From NCBI GenBank assembly GCA_019285715.1, contig CP079108.1:2557001-2621000 (forward strand): a stretch of DNA of 64,000 bases, given 5' to 3'. This DNA is from Sphingosinicellaceae bacterium. Its GTDB lineage: Bacteria > Pseudomonadota > Alphaproteobacteria > Sphingomonadales > Sphingomonadaceae. Shown piece after piece: positions 41,589-49,518 of this stretch (position 1 is the first letter of the stretch; each line of letters starts with the position of its first letter). Both the position numbers and the translations under genes were made by a program. The notes beneath the pieces are model-generated. The model made no database searches. It was not told the origin of the DNA and worked only from the letters and a program-made list of their open reading frames with translations.

Positions 41589-42598
41589 TTACCTACGCGA
41601 TCGTGATAACGCTTTGTGGCTTGGCATGGGCCCTGCTGTATCGTCTGGTTCCTGACCGGGGCACGGGGGAGCCGGTGATCAGCTCGCCGTCGGCCGATCA
41701 GCGGCGCTTGCTTCGCGACCTGCCGGTGGCCCTCACCAACGGCGAGATTTTCCTCGTCTATCAGCCCAAGTTGCGGCTTCGGAATGGTGAGGTCGATGGG
41801 GTCGAAGCGCTGGTGCGCTGGAACCATCCGACGCTGGGCGGCATCGCACGCAAATCGCTGATACCGCTTGCCGAGGAGCGCGGGCGCATTCGCGAACTGA
41901 CGATCTGGGTGCTGCGCCAGGCACTCGCCGACCAGGCACGTCTAGCTGCGAGCGGCCGCACGATCGCGGTCCACATCAACGTCTCGGCCGGACTGCTGAC
42001 GGATGCCGATTTCGTGCGCGACGTCTGCACGCTGGTCGGGCCGGCGACCGGCGTTATCGGCCTCGAGATAACCGAGACGGCCTTCATCGAAAATTCGCCG
42101 CTGGCGTTGATAAACCTGCAGCGCATGATCAACCAGGGCATCTCGGTATCGATCGACGATTATGGATCGGGAATGTCGTCGCTGGCCTACCTGAAGGAGT
42201 TGCCGGCGAAGGAGCTCAAGATCGACAAGATGTTCGTCAGCGGCATGACCATGAGCCACCGGGACCCGCTGATCGTGCGGTCGACGATCGATCTTGCCCA
42301 TGCGCTCGGCCTCACCGTGGTCGCCGAAGGCGTCGAGAGCCTCGGCGCGCTGGCCCTGCTGCGGGTGATGGGCTGCGACTATGCGCAGGGCTTCCTGATC
42401 AGCCCGGCACTCCCGATCGGCGAACTCGAGGTCTATCTCGACGAGGGCTCCCACCGCACCATCCTGTCGGATGCGGCGGCGAGCGTCAGGCCGCCGACGG
42501 CGTTCTGGGCGCGCATCGGGCGTGATGACGGGTCCGATACGCCCCACGGCGAGCCGCAGCGGGGCGACAGTCCGACGTCCGCCGCCGTCACCGGTTAG
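41585..42598 (+). CDS. membrane-anchored EAL-domain c-di-GMP phosphodiesterase
   Basis: Hydrolyses c-di-GMP. The 337-residue protein has one N-terminal membrane helix (MITYAIVITLCGLAWALLYR) and an EAL domain from about residue 45. Catalytic residues are present: EALVRW, HINVSAG (Asn), LEITETAF, SIDDYGSGMSSLAYLK (DDYG in place of DDFG), KIDKMFV, VVAEGVES, QGFLI. It is therefore predicted active. The C-terminal tail is hydrophilic and Pro-rich. ATG 41585 is chosen because it overlaps the small-peptide stop. The in-frame region upstream of it lacks a good start. Next gene begins 6 bp downstream. Confidence 0.92.
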   Translation: MITYAIVITLCGLAWALLYRLVPDRGTGEPVISSPSADQRRLLRDLPVALTNGEIFLVYQPKLRLRNGEVDGVEALVRWNHPTLGGIARKSLIPLAEERGRIRELTIWVLRQALADQARLAASGRTIAVHINVSAGLLTDADFVRDVCTLVGPATGVIGLEITETAFIENSPLALINLQRMINQGISVSIDDYGSGMSSLAYLKELPAKELKIDKMFVSGMTMSHRDPLIVRSTIDLAHALGLTVVAEGVESLGALALLRVMGCDYAQGFLISPALPIGELEVYLDEGSHRTILSDAAASVRPPTAFWARIGRDDGSDTPHGEPQRGDSPTSAAVTG

Positions 42599-42603
42599 GC
42601 GCG

Positions 42604-45126
42604 ATGCGGCGCTCTGCCCGGTGTGCCATACTCGCACTGCTAGTCGTTGCGAGCTCGCCCATCGGTGCGCAGTCGCTACCCGCCGCGAGCCAGACTGAGC
42701 CCGCCGACTGGGTGACCGGCCTCAGGAAGGTCGTGCAAACCGACCCTGGGCGTGGCGAGGCGCTCGCCGCCGGCATCGAAGCAAAGGCTCGGAAGCTGCC
42801 AGCGACGCCGCAGACGCGGATGACTATCCTGACGGCCCAGTATTTCCGCGCCGAGGCCCTGATCCAGCTCAATCGTTCGGAGGCGGCCGAGCCGATCATA
42901 GAAGCGGCGCTTGCCGACCTGCCCGCAACCGCGGCGGACACCAAGCTCCACGGCGACCTGCTGCTCGCCCGCGCGGGCGTCGCCAGCAGCGCGGGCAAGG
43001 CCGCCAAGGCGCTCCAGGACTATCAGTCCGCGTACCGGATCTTTGTCCGCGCCAGGGTGCCGCGGAGCCAGGCCATCGCGCTGATGGGGATCGGTTCGAT
43101 TTACCAGGACGCCGGCGATTTCCAGAACGTGCTCGAATACTACGGGCAAGCCGAGGACGCCTTTCCGGGAGACACTTCGCTCAGCCTGTCGAGCAGTAAC
43201 AACCAGGCCAACGCGCTGGCCGACCTCCATCAGTATCGTGCCGCCGAGCTCAAGTATCGCGACGCTCTCGGCTACGCCAAGAAGCTCGGGAGTCCGGTCC
43301 TCGAAGCTCGCATCCTCAACAATATCGCCGGCACGCAAATCGATACCGGCCAGCTCGATGTTGCCGAGGCGACACTGCAGCGCGGGCTCGGGATTGCCGA
43401 GTCCGAGGCCGGGGCGGCCGAATGGCGACCGCTGTTGCTCGGGACCAAGGCCCGGCTGGAGGTTGCACGGCACCGACCGGAGGCCGCAATCCGCTTGATC
43501 GAGGAGGCCGTCCGAGGCAAGGCCCCCGCGGACATCGCCGACCAGTCCTACCGCGACCTGCACCGCACCGCGTTCCTTGCCTACAAGGCGGTAGGCGACA
43601 GCCGGCAGGCGCTCGATCACTTCGAAGTCTACAGCAAGCTCGACGACGAGGGTCGTTCGCTGGTCACGCAGACCAATGCGTCGCTGCTCGGCGCGCAGTT
43701 CAGCTCCGAGCGCCTGAAGGCCCGAATTGCCAATCAAAAGGCCAGTATTGCCAATCAAAAAGCCAGCATATCTGATCTGAAGGCGGACCAGTTGCGCATC
43801 CAGGCGCGGCAGAACGCGCTCATCCTCGGCGGCCTGCTCGCCATCGTCAGCATCGTCGTCATCGCGCTGAGTCTGTACCTGCGCAGCCTGCGCCGCAGCC
43901 GCAACACGATCCGCGGCGCGAACGAGACGCTGTCCCGCGTGAACGTCGAGCTCGAGCACGCGCTGACCGCCAAGTCGCGCTTCCTCGCGACGACCAGCCA
44001 CGAGATCCGCACGCCCCTCAACGGCGTCCTCGGCATGACCCAGGTCCTGCTTGCCGACCCGACCGTGCGCAGCGACGTTCGCGAGCGCATCGCGCTGGTC
44101 CACGGGGCCGGCGAGTCGATGCGCGCGCTGGTCGACGACATCCTCGAGTTCGCCAAGATCGATGCCGGCAACGTCGATACCGTGAAAGCCGACATGGACC
44201 TCCACGCCCTCCTCCACACCGTCGTCGAGTTCTGGCAGGCGCAAGCGACGACCAAGGGGCTGAGCCTGACGCTCGAGCTCGGCGACGAGGTCCCGCGGCA
44301 TATCGTGGAGGACGAGCGACGGGTCCGGCAGGTGCTGCTCAACCTGCTGTCCAACGCGATCAAGTTCACGCTTGCCGGCAGTGTCGTCGTCAAGGCGAGC
44401 GTCGTGACGACTGGCTTGGTCGAAAGCCTCGCGGTCGCGGTCGTCGATACCGGAGTCGGCATTCCGGACGAGGCCTTCGAGACGATTTTCGAGAAGTTCA
44501 GCCAGCTCGACACCAGCACGACGCGCAACTTCGGCGGCACCGGCCTCGGCCTCGCGATCTCGCGCAGCATCGCCGAAGCCCTTGGCGGCGACATTGGCGT
44601 CAGCAGTACGTCCGGTTCGGGCTCGACCTTCACCCTGACACTGCCGCTGGTCCGCGCCGCACCGCGGGTCGTCGCGGCCCCCAGCGCCGGTAGCCACGCG
44701 GCCGCCGGAATGGCGCAGGCCCACGTCATGCTGGTCGGCGGCGGCCTGATCGGCCAGAGCGTCATTCGCAACTTGCTTGGCGGAACAGTTGAGGCCTTCA
44801 GCGCCGCTGCAACCCTGGAGGCGGCGCTCGCACACCCGCAGATCGGCGATGCCGACGTCGTCATCGTCGACACGTCGACGGTCGGCAGCGACCTCGACGA
44901 GCTGTTTCAGGGCCTTGCAACGGGTAAAGCGCGACCACGGATCGTCGTAATCCTGCCGGCCGGCGACGCCTCCGCGGGTGCCGGGCTTGTCGCAGACGGT
45001 GTCGACTGCGTCCTTGCGCGACCGATCGGCGGTGCAGGCCTGATTGCGGCCCTGGAGGAACTATTCCGGGGGCTGGACGAATCCGTCAAGAAAGAACAGG
45101 TAAAGGTCGATCACGGAGCCGCGTAA
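42604..45126 (+). CDS. TPR sensor histidine kinase with degenerate receiver
   Basis: An 840-residue kinase: signal peptide (residues 1-23), a periplasmic TPR-type helical sensor (about 30-350), a short coiled segment with repeated ANQKASI units, a membrane helix (about 400-425), HisKA with phospho-His 466 in TTSHEIRTPLNGVLG, and HATPase with NLLSNAIKF, DTGVGIP and GGTGLGLAIS. The C-terminal receiver-like domain (about 700-830) lacks the acidic pair (LVGGGL where D-D is expected) and the Lys (LARPIG). It follows the EAL gene by 6 bp and precedes a free-standing receiver. Confidence 0.92.
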   Translation: MRRSARCAILALLVVASSPIGAQSLPAASQTEPADWVTGLRKVVQTDPGRGEALAAGIEAKARKLPATPQTRMTILTAQYFRAEALIQLNRSEAAEPIIEAALADLPATAADTKLHGDLLLARAGVASSAGKAAKALQDYQSAYRIFVRARVPRSQAIALMGIGSIYQDAGDFQNVLEYYGQAEDAFPGDTSLSLSSSNNQANALADLHQYRAAELKYRDALGYAKKLGSPVLEARILNNIAGTQIDTGQLDVAEATLQRGLGIAESEAGAAEWRPLLLGTKARLEVARHRPEAAIRLIEEAVRGKAPADIADQSYRDLHRTAFLAYKAVGDSRQALDHFEVYSKLDDEGRSLVTQTNASLLGAQFSSERLKARIANQKASIANQKASISDLKADQLRIQARQNALILGGLLAIVSIVVIALSLYLRSLRRSRNTIRGANETLSRVNVELEHALTAKSRFLATTSHEIRTPLNGVLGMTQVLLADPTVRSDVRERIALVHGAGESMRALVDDILEFAKIDAGNVDTVKADMDLHALLHTVVEFWQAQATTKGLSLTLELGDEVPRHIVEDERRVRQVLLNLLSNAIKFTLAGSVVVKASVVTTGLVESLAVAVVDTGVGIPDEAFETIFEKFSQLDTSTTRNFGGTGLGLAISRSIAEALGGDIGVSSTSGSGSTFTLTLPLVRAAPRVVAAPSAGSHAAAGMAQAHVMLVGGGLIGQSVIRNLLGGTVEAFSAAATLEAALAHPQIGDADVVIVDTSTVGSDLDELFQGLATGKARPRIVVILPAGDASAGAGLVADGVDCVLARPIGGAGLIAALEELFRGLDESVKKEQVKVDHGAA

Positions 45127-45152
45127 CTAACCAAACTAAGGGGCGAAGCGCT

Positions 45153-45545
45153 GTGCAGATCTTGTTCGTCGAGGACGATGCGATGAACCGCCGGGTGGTG
45201 CGGGACATGCTGCGCGTCGGCGGCGTCGAGATGAGCGAGGCAGCCGACGCCGAAACCGGCCTGAAGCTCATCGACGAGGAAGATTATGACCTCGTGCTGA
45301 TGGACCTGCGCATGCCCGGCGTTGACGGCCTGACCGCGATCCAGCGGATCCGTGCCCGTGGCGACGTCAAGTCGACGATCCCGATCATCGTCGTGACCGC
45401 CGATACCGCCGCCAACCTGCGCAGCACCTGCCTGTCCAACGGCGCCGACGACCTGCTGCTCAAGCCGGTGGCGATGGAAGACCTGTTCGAAGCCATCGGC
45501 CGGCTGACCGCGTCGCGGTCGAGCGGTTCCACGGTTCCCATCTGA
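45153..45545 (+). CDS. single-domain response regulator (CheY/DivK-like)
   Basis: A 130-residue receiver protein: FVEDDAMNRRVVRDML (acidic pair), phospho-acceptor D51 in VLMDLRMPGVDG, the Thr of VVTAD, and K104 in LLLKPVAMEDL. No output domain, so it acts by protein contact or as a phospho-shuttle. It starts with GTG 45153 and lies 26 bp after the TPR kinase, whose own receiver is degenerate. The natural inference is that it supplies the functional receiver for that kinase. Confidence 0.9.
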   Translation: MQILFVEDDAMNRRVVRDMLRVGGVEMSEAADAETGLKLIDEEDYDLVLMDLRMPGVDGLTAIQRIRARGDVKSTIPIIVVTADTAANLRSTCLSNGADDLLLKPVAMEDLFEAIGRLTASRSSGSTVPI

Positions 45546-45621
45546 GCCGGGTCGGAGCAGCGGCTACCGAAATCGATCGAATGCTATCGATAACATGCCA
45601 ACCTGCGGGCATTGCACAATA

Positions 45622-45651
45622 GTTAAGTACAACTTAGTACAAAGTCTTAAC
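45622..45651. promoter_or_regulatory. hyphenated palindrome/direct repeat upstream of phytochrome gene
   Basis: The segment carries GTTAAG (45622-45627) and CTTAAC (45646-45651) as inverted ends, and inside them two near-identical 10-mers, TTAAGTACAA and CTTAGTACAA, in tandem. It lies about 70 bp before the phytochrome ATG in an otherwise GC-rich setting, consistent with a regulator or promoter site. Confidence 0.45.
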
Positions 45652-45721
45652 ACGAGGCGTGCTAAATTGGCATCGTGACGGAAAGGGATTGCGTTGCCCC
45701 TTACCCAGGGGGCGCAATCAA

Positions 45722-48358
45722 ATGGCGATCAACACCAACGCAGGCACGGTCGACCTGACCAACTGCGACATCGAGCCGATCCACATTCCCGGGACAATCC
45801 TGCCGCATGGCGCCATGCTGGTGCTGGACCCGGATACGCTGGTCGTGCTGCAGTCGGCGGGTGATACTGCTGCGCTGCTCGGGTGGCCGTCGCACACGCT
45901 GACCGGGAAGGCCGTCGATGTCCTGTTCGGCCCGGCGCAGATCGCCTATCTCAGGAAGATCAGTGGTACGTCGGCGCTGGCCAAGCCGCGCCATCTGCTC
46001 GACCCGGCGTTGCGCGTAGTCAGCGACCGCCCGCTCGACGCCAGCCTGCATCGCAACGAGGCCGGGCTGGTTCTGGAGTTCGAGTCCCCCGACGTCGATA
46101 ACCGCTTCGTCGGCGATCCGCTTGCTGCCGTGCAGGAAATGCTCGACGGCCTCGAGGAACAGCCTGCGCTCCAAGGCTTCTGCCAGGCCGGCGCGGAAAG
46201 CGTCCGACGGGTGCTCGGCTACGACCGGGTCATGGTCTACCGCTTCATGCCCGACGAGAGCGGCTGGGTGTACGCAGAGAGCCGCCGCGAAGACATCGAG
46301 CCGTTCCTCGACCTGCATTATCCCGCCACCGATATTCCGGTGCAGGCACGGGCACTATACCTGAAGTCGTGGCTGCGGCTGATCACCGAGGTCGACTACA
46401 CGCCCGCGCCGCTGCTGCCGGTGCTCAGCCCGCTGACTGGCGCACCGCTCGACATGAGCCATGCGACGCTGCGCGATGTCTCGCCGGTGCACCGCGAGTA
46501 TCTGCGCAACATGGGCGTCGGCGCGTCGATGTCGATCTCGATCATCCGGGGCGGCGAATTGTGGGGGCTGATCGCCTGCCATCACTACAGCCCGCGCCGC
46601 CTGCCCCGCCACCTGCGTGCCGTCGCCGAGCTGTTCGGCGCGATGTTCTCGCTGCAGCTCGAAGCCCGCCAGCGCACCGAGCAGCTGAACGCGCGACTCG
46701 CCAACCGGGCGATCCTCCAGACGCTGATGCAGGACCTCTCGCTCGAGGACGATTACGCCGAGGGCCTGCTGCGCCAGGCACCGTTGCTGCTGAGCTATAT
46801 CCAAGGCGGCGGGCTGTCGTTGCGCGGCAGCTTGCAGGGCGGCGTCGCGGTGCGGTTCAGCAGCAAGATCAACTCGTTGGGCGCGACTCCCAACGACGCG
46901 CAGATTGCCGCGCTGGTCGACTGGCTGACTGTCCGGATGGCCGATCACGACGGTGTCTTCGTCACCGACCGGCTCGGCGAACTCTGGCCGCCGGCGAAGG
47001 AATTCGCCGATGTCGGGTCCGGCCTGCTGGCGATCTCGGTGTCGCGGGAGCCCCGTGATTTCATCCTGTGGTTCCGGCCCGAACTGATCGCGACGGTGAC
47101 CTGGGCGGGCAATCCCGACAAGCCGGTCGAGATCATCCCGGAGGGCGAGCGCCTGACGCCGCGAAAGTCGTTTGCAGCCTGGCAGCAGACGGTGCGCGGG
47201 CGTTCCTCGCCGTGGACCGTGCCCGACAGCGATGCCGCGTTCGACCTGCGACTGTCGCTGCTCGAGGTCGTGCTGCGCCGCATCGACGCCGTGGTGCGCG
47301 AACGGACCCGGGTCTCGGAGCGCGACCAGTTGCTGATGGCCGAGCTCGATCACCGGGTGAAGAACACGCTCGCCAATATCCAGGCGCTGGTCGTGCAGAC
47401 GAGCCGGAGCGCCAACTCGCTGACCGGTTTCGTCGAGGACCTCGATGGCCGCATCCGGGCGATGGCCAAGGCGCACAGCCTGCTCACGCAAAGCAACTGG
47501 GAGGGTGTCGCGATCGCGACGCTGATCGGCGACGAACTCGACCCGTATGGCCGGGGCGGCGCCGACCTCAGGGTCGATGGTCCGACCGTCATCCTGACGC
47601 CCAAGGCCTCGCTGTCGCTGTCGCTCGCGGTGCACGAGCTGGCCACCAACGCCGCCAAATACGGTGCGCTGTCGAGGGCCGGCGGACGGGTCAACGTGTC
47701 GTGGCAGAGGCTGGGCGACGGTGAGCTCAGGCTGGTCTGGACCGAGCGCGGCGGACCGCCGGTGGAGGAGCCCAAGCGCCGCGGCTTCGGATCCCGCCTG
47801 ATCGAGCGCGCGCTCGCCCTCGACACCGCGGGCACCTCGACGATCCGCTTCGAGCCCGCGGGCGTGGTCTGCGAGATCACGCTGCCCGCCGCTGCAGTTT
47901 TCCGCCTGACCGATTCCGAACCCGCCCCGCGGGTCATCGAACCAGTGGCGGCGGTGATCGCCGACAACCTGCTGGCGTCGCGACCGCGTATCCTCGTCGT
48001 CGAGGATTCGGCGCTGATCGTGATGACGCTCGAAATGATGTTCGAGGATCTTGGCTGGGACCTCGTCGGCCCGGCGATCAGCGTCGCCGAGGCGCTACCG
48101 TTGGCGCGGGGCGAACAGCTCGACGCCGCGCTGCTCGACGTCAATCTCGATGGTGAACCCTCGTGGCCGGTGGCCGCAATCCTGCAATCGCGCGGCGTCC
48201 CGTTCGCGTTCGCGACGGGTTACGATGCACGGACGGCGCTGCCGGAGGAGTTCAAGGGCGTGTCGGTAATCGGGAAGCCGTTCCGCCTGAACGATATCGC
48301 CGAGCAGCTGCGCCAGCTGATGCGGTCTCCCAGGGTCGACACTCTGGAACCTAGCTAG
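45722..48358 (+). CDS. bphP: bacteriophytochrome histidine kinase (HWE type) with receiver
   Basis: Red/far-red photoreceptor kinase, 878 residues. PAS domain with biliverdin-binding Cys15 in DLTNCDIEPIHIPG, GAF domain with YPATDIPVQARALY and HREYLRNMGVGASMS, PHY domain with the tongue PRKSFAAW, HWE/HisKA2 kinase with H544 in MAELDHRVKNTLANIQ, ATPase ELATNAAKYGALS, and a C-terminal receiver with D806 in LLDVNLDG. ATG 45722 is chosen for the standard N-terminus and preceding leader. No heme oxygenase (bphO) gene is in the window. The 3' end overlaps the convergent tetR by 8 bp. Confidence 0.95.
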   Translation: MAINTNAGTVDLTNCDIEPIHIPGTILPHGAMLVLDPDTLVVLQSAGDTAALLGWPSHTLTGKAVDVLFGPAQIAYLRKISGTSALAKPRHLLDPALRVVSDRPLDASLHRNEAGLVLEFESPDVDNRFVGDPLAAVQEMLDGLEEQPALQGFCQAGAESVRRVLGYDRVMVYRFMPDESGWVYAESRREDIEPFLDLHYPATDIPVQARALYLKSWLRLITEVDYTPAPLLPVLSPLTGAPLDMSHATLRDVSPVHREYLRNMGVGASMSISIIRGGELWGLIACHHYSPRRLPRHLRAVAELFGAMFSLQLEARQRTEQLNARLANRAILQTLMQDLSLEDDYAEGLLRQAPLLLSYIQGGGLSLRGSLQGGVAVRFSSKINSLGATPNDAQIAALVDWLTVRMADHDGVFVTDRLGELWPPAKEFADVGSGLLAISVSREPRDFILWFRPELIATVTWAGNPDKPVEIIPEGERLTPRKSFAAWQQTVRGRSSPWTVPDSDAAFDLRLSLLEVVLRRIDAVVRERTRVSERDQLLMAELDHRVKNTLANIQALVVQTSRSANSLTGFVEDLDGRIRAMAKAHSLLTQSNWEGVAIATLIGDELDPYGRGGADLRVDGPTVILTPKASLSLSLAVHELATNAAKYGALSRAGGRVNVSWQRLGDGELRLVWTERGGPPVEEPKRRGFGSRLIERALALDTAGTSTIRFEPAGVVCEITLPAAAVFRLTDSEPAPRVIEPVAAVIADNLLASRPRILVVEDSALIVMTLEMMFEDLGWDLVGPAISVAEALPLARGEQLDAALLDVNLDGEPSWPVAAILQSRGVPFAFATGYDARTALPEEFKGVSVIGKPFRLNDIAEQLRQLMRSPRVDTLEPS

Positions 48359-48980
48359 AACGCGAGCCGAGATAGGCCGTCAGCAGCATTTCGGCGGTCT
48401 GCACCAGCGTCGATGACGGACCCTGCGACCCGGACGTATGCCGGCTGCTGCTCGCCCCCTCCACCAGCAGCATCAGCCCGTCCGCCAGGCCGTCGGGGTT
48501 AGCGATCGGCAGCTGGCGCGTCAGGTCGGTCATGCGCTTGCGCATCGCCGCCTTGGTGATATCGGTGAGTTGCCGCGCCGGGTGGCTGGCCTCCGGGAAC
48601 TCGACGGCCGCGTTGGTCGAGGCGCAGCCTCGGTAGCTGGGCGCGGCAATCTCGTCGGCGAAATCCTGCATGTGCGCGCTCAATTCGGCGAGCGGATCGT
48701 CGCCGAAACGCGCCGCAGTCGCTGCCCAACGCGCGTTGCCGTCGTCGATCTGCTTCTGCAGGCAGACCACGATCAGGTCGTCCTTCGACGCATAACTGCG
48801 ATACAAAGTCGGCTTGGTGACGCCCGTCTCCATCACGATCTCGTCGACCCCGACGGCCCGAATTCCGCGTGTATAGAAGAGGTTGGTCGCCGTATCGCAC
48901 AGGCGGTCGGCCGCCGAACGGCGCGCCGTTACGGTCCCTGTATCGGGTCTGTTTTCGACGGCCGCTTTTTGAACTGACAT
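48351..48980 (-). CDS. TetR-family repressor of the RND pump
   Basis: A 209-residue regulator with an N-terminal helix-turn-helix (about residues 20-65; GIRAVGVDEIVMETGVTKPTLYRSYASKDDL) and an all-helical ligand domain with a Cys in SYRGCASTNAA, a pattern frequent in TetR proteins. The frame is open to 49061, but ATG 48980 gives a normal start with AAAGAAA upstream. It is divergent from the pump operon and separated by a strong palindromic operator, so it probably represses itself and the pump. Confidence 0.92.
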   Translation of the reverse strand: MSVQKAAVENRPDTGTVTARRSAADRLCDTATNLFYTRGIRAVGVDEIVMETGVTKPTLYRSYASKDDLIVVCLQKQIDDGNARWAATAARFGDDPLAELSAHMQDFADEIAAPSYRGCASTNAAVEFPEASHPARQLTDITKAAMRKRMTDLTRQLPIANPDGLADGLMLLVEGASSSRHTSGSQGPSSTLVQTAEMLLTAYLGSRSS

Positions 48981-49022
48981 TTTTTCTTTGCCTCGCTCCG
49001 CGCTCGAAACCCCAACCGGCGC

Positions 49023-49079
49023 TTGACTTAATGTAACTGACCGGTACGTAACGTCAAGCACGTACCGGTCAGTTACATT
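49023..49079. promoter_or_regulatory. TetR operator and overlapping promoters
   Basis: Perfect 20-bp inverted repeat: AATGTAACTGACCGGTACGT at 49030-49049 and its exact complement at 49060-49079, with a 10-bp spacer. Each arm holds an ACCGGT core like known TetR sites. A minus-strand promoter reads TTGACG (49057-49052), 16 bp, TACATT (49035-49030), inside the left arm. A plus-strand TTGACT lies at 49023-49028. Binding at either arm should block tetR and probably the pump operon. Confidence 0.85.
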
Positions 49080-49125
49080 TTGAAGTCAGCGTCCCATATC
49101 GGGGACCAGAGCGGGGATAGAAATC

Positions 49126-49518
49126 ATGGCGTATCTGCAATTCAACGAAATCGGCAACGCGAGCAACGCGGTCGGTGTCCGCGCTCCCCGTCCGGTCGAG
49201 GTCTACAGCTTTTCCCAGCTGGAATGGACCGTGGTCCGCGTCGCCCGGCTCGACGCATCGCGGTGGAAATTCCACTCCCGGCTGCTAGACCGGCTGCTGC
49301 GGATGCTGCTCGGCGACGTCCGCGACGACGGGCTCGCCAACCCCCGTCTCGAGGCACTGCGCCGCACTGCGCTGGCGATCCGACGGCGCGGGGCCCGGGT
49401 GCCCGGCGACGTGATCGCTGCCTTCCACGCCGCGGGCTTCACCCGCGAGCAACTCACCACACTCATCCACAGCGTCGAACTCGACATCGTCTCGCGCCGT
49501 CAGGGACGCCTCGCATGA
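49126..49518 (+). CDS. unknown 130-aa protein leading the RND operon
   Basis: A soluble, strongly basic protein of 130 residues with no recognised domain. The N-terminal third (EIGNASNAVGVRAPRPVEVY) is followed by a helical, Arg/Leu-rich middle (SRLLDRLLRMLLGDVRDDG) and a C-terminal helix-like part containing AIRRRGARVPGDVIAAFHAAG. It is the first gene after the TetR operator and its stop overlaps the adaptor ATG as ATGA, so it is co-regulated and co-translated with the pump. No membrane or signal segment. Function unknown. Confidence 0.75.
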   Translation: MAYLQFNEIGNASNAVGVRAPRPVEVYSFSQLEWTVVRVARLDASRWKFHSRLLDRLLRMLLGDVRDDGLANPRLEALRRTALAIRRRGARVPGDVIAAFHAAGFTREQLTTLIHSVELDIVSRRQGRLA

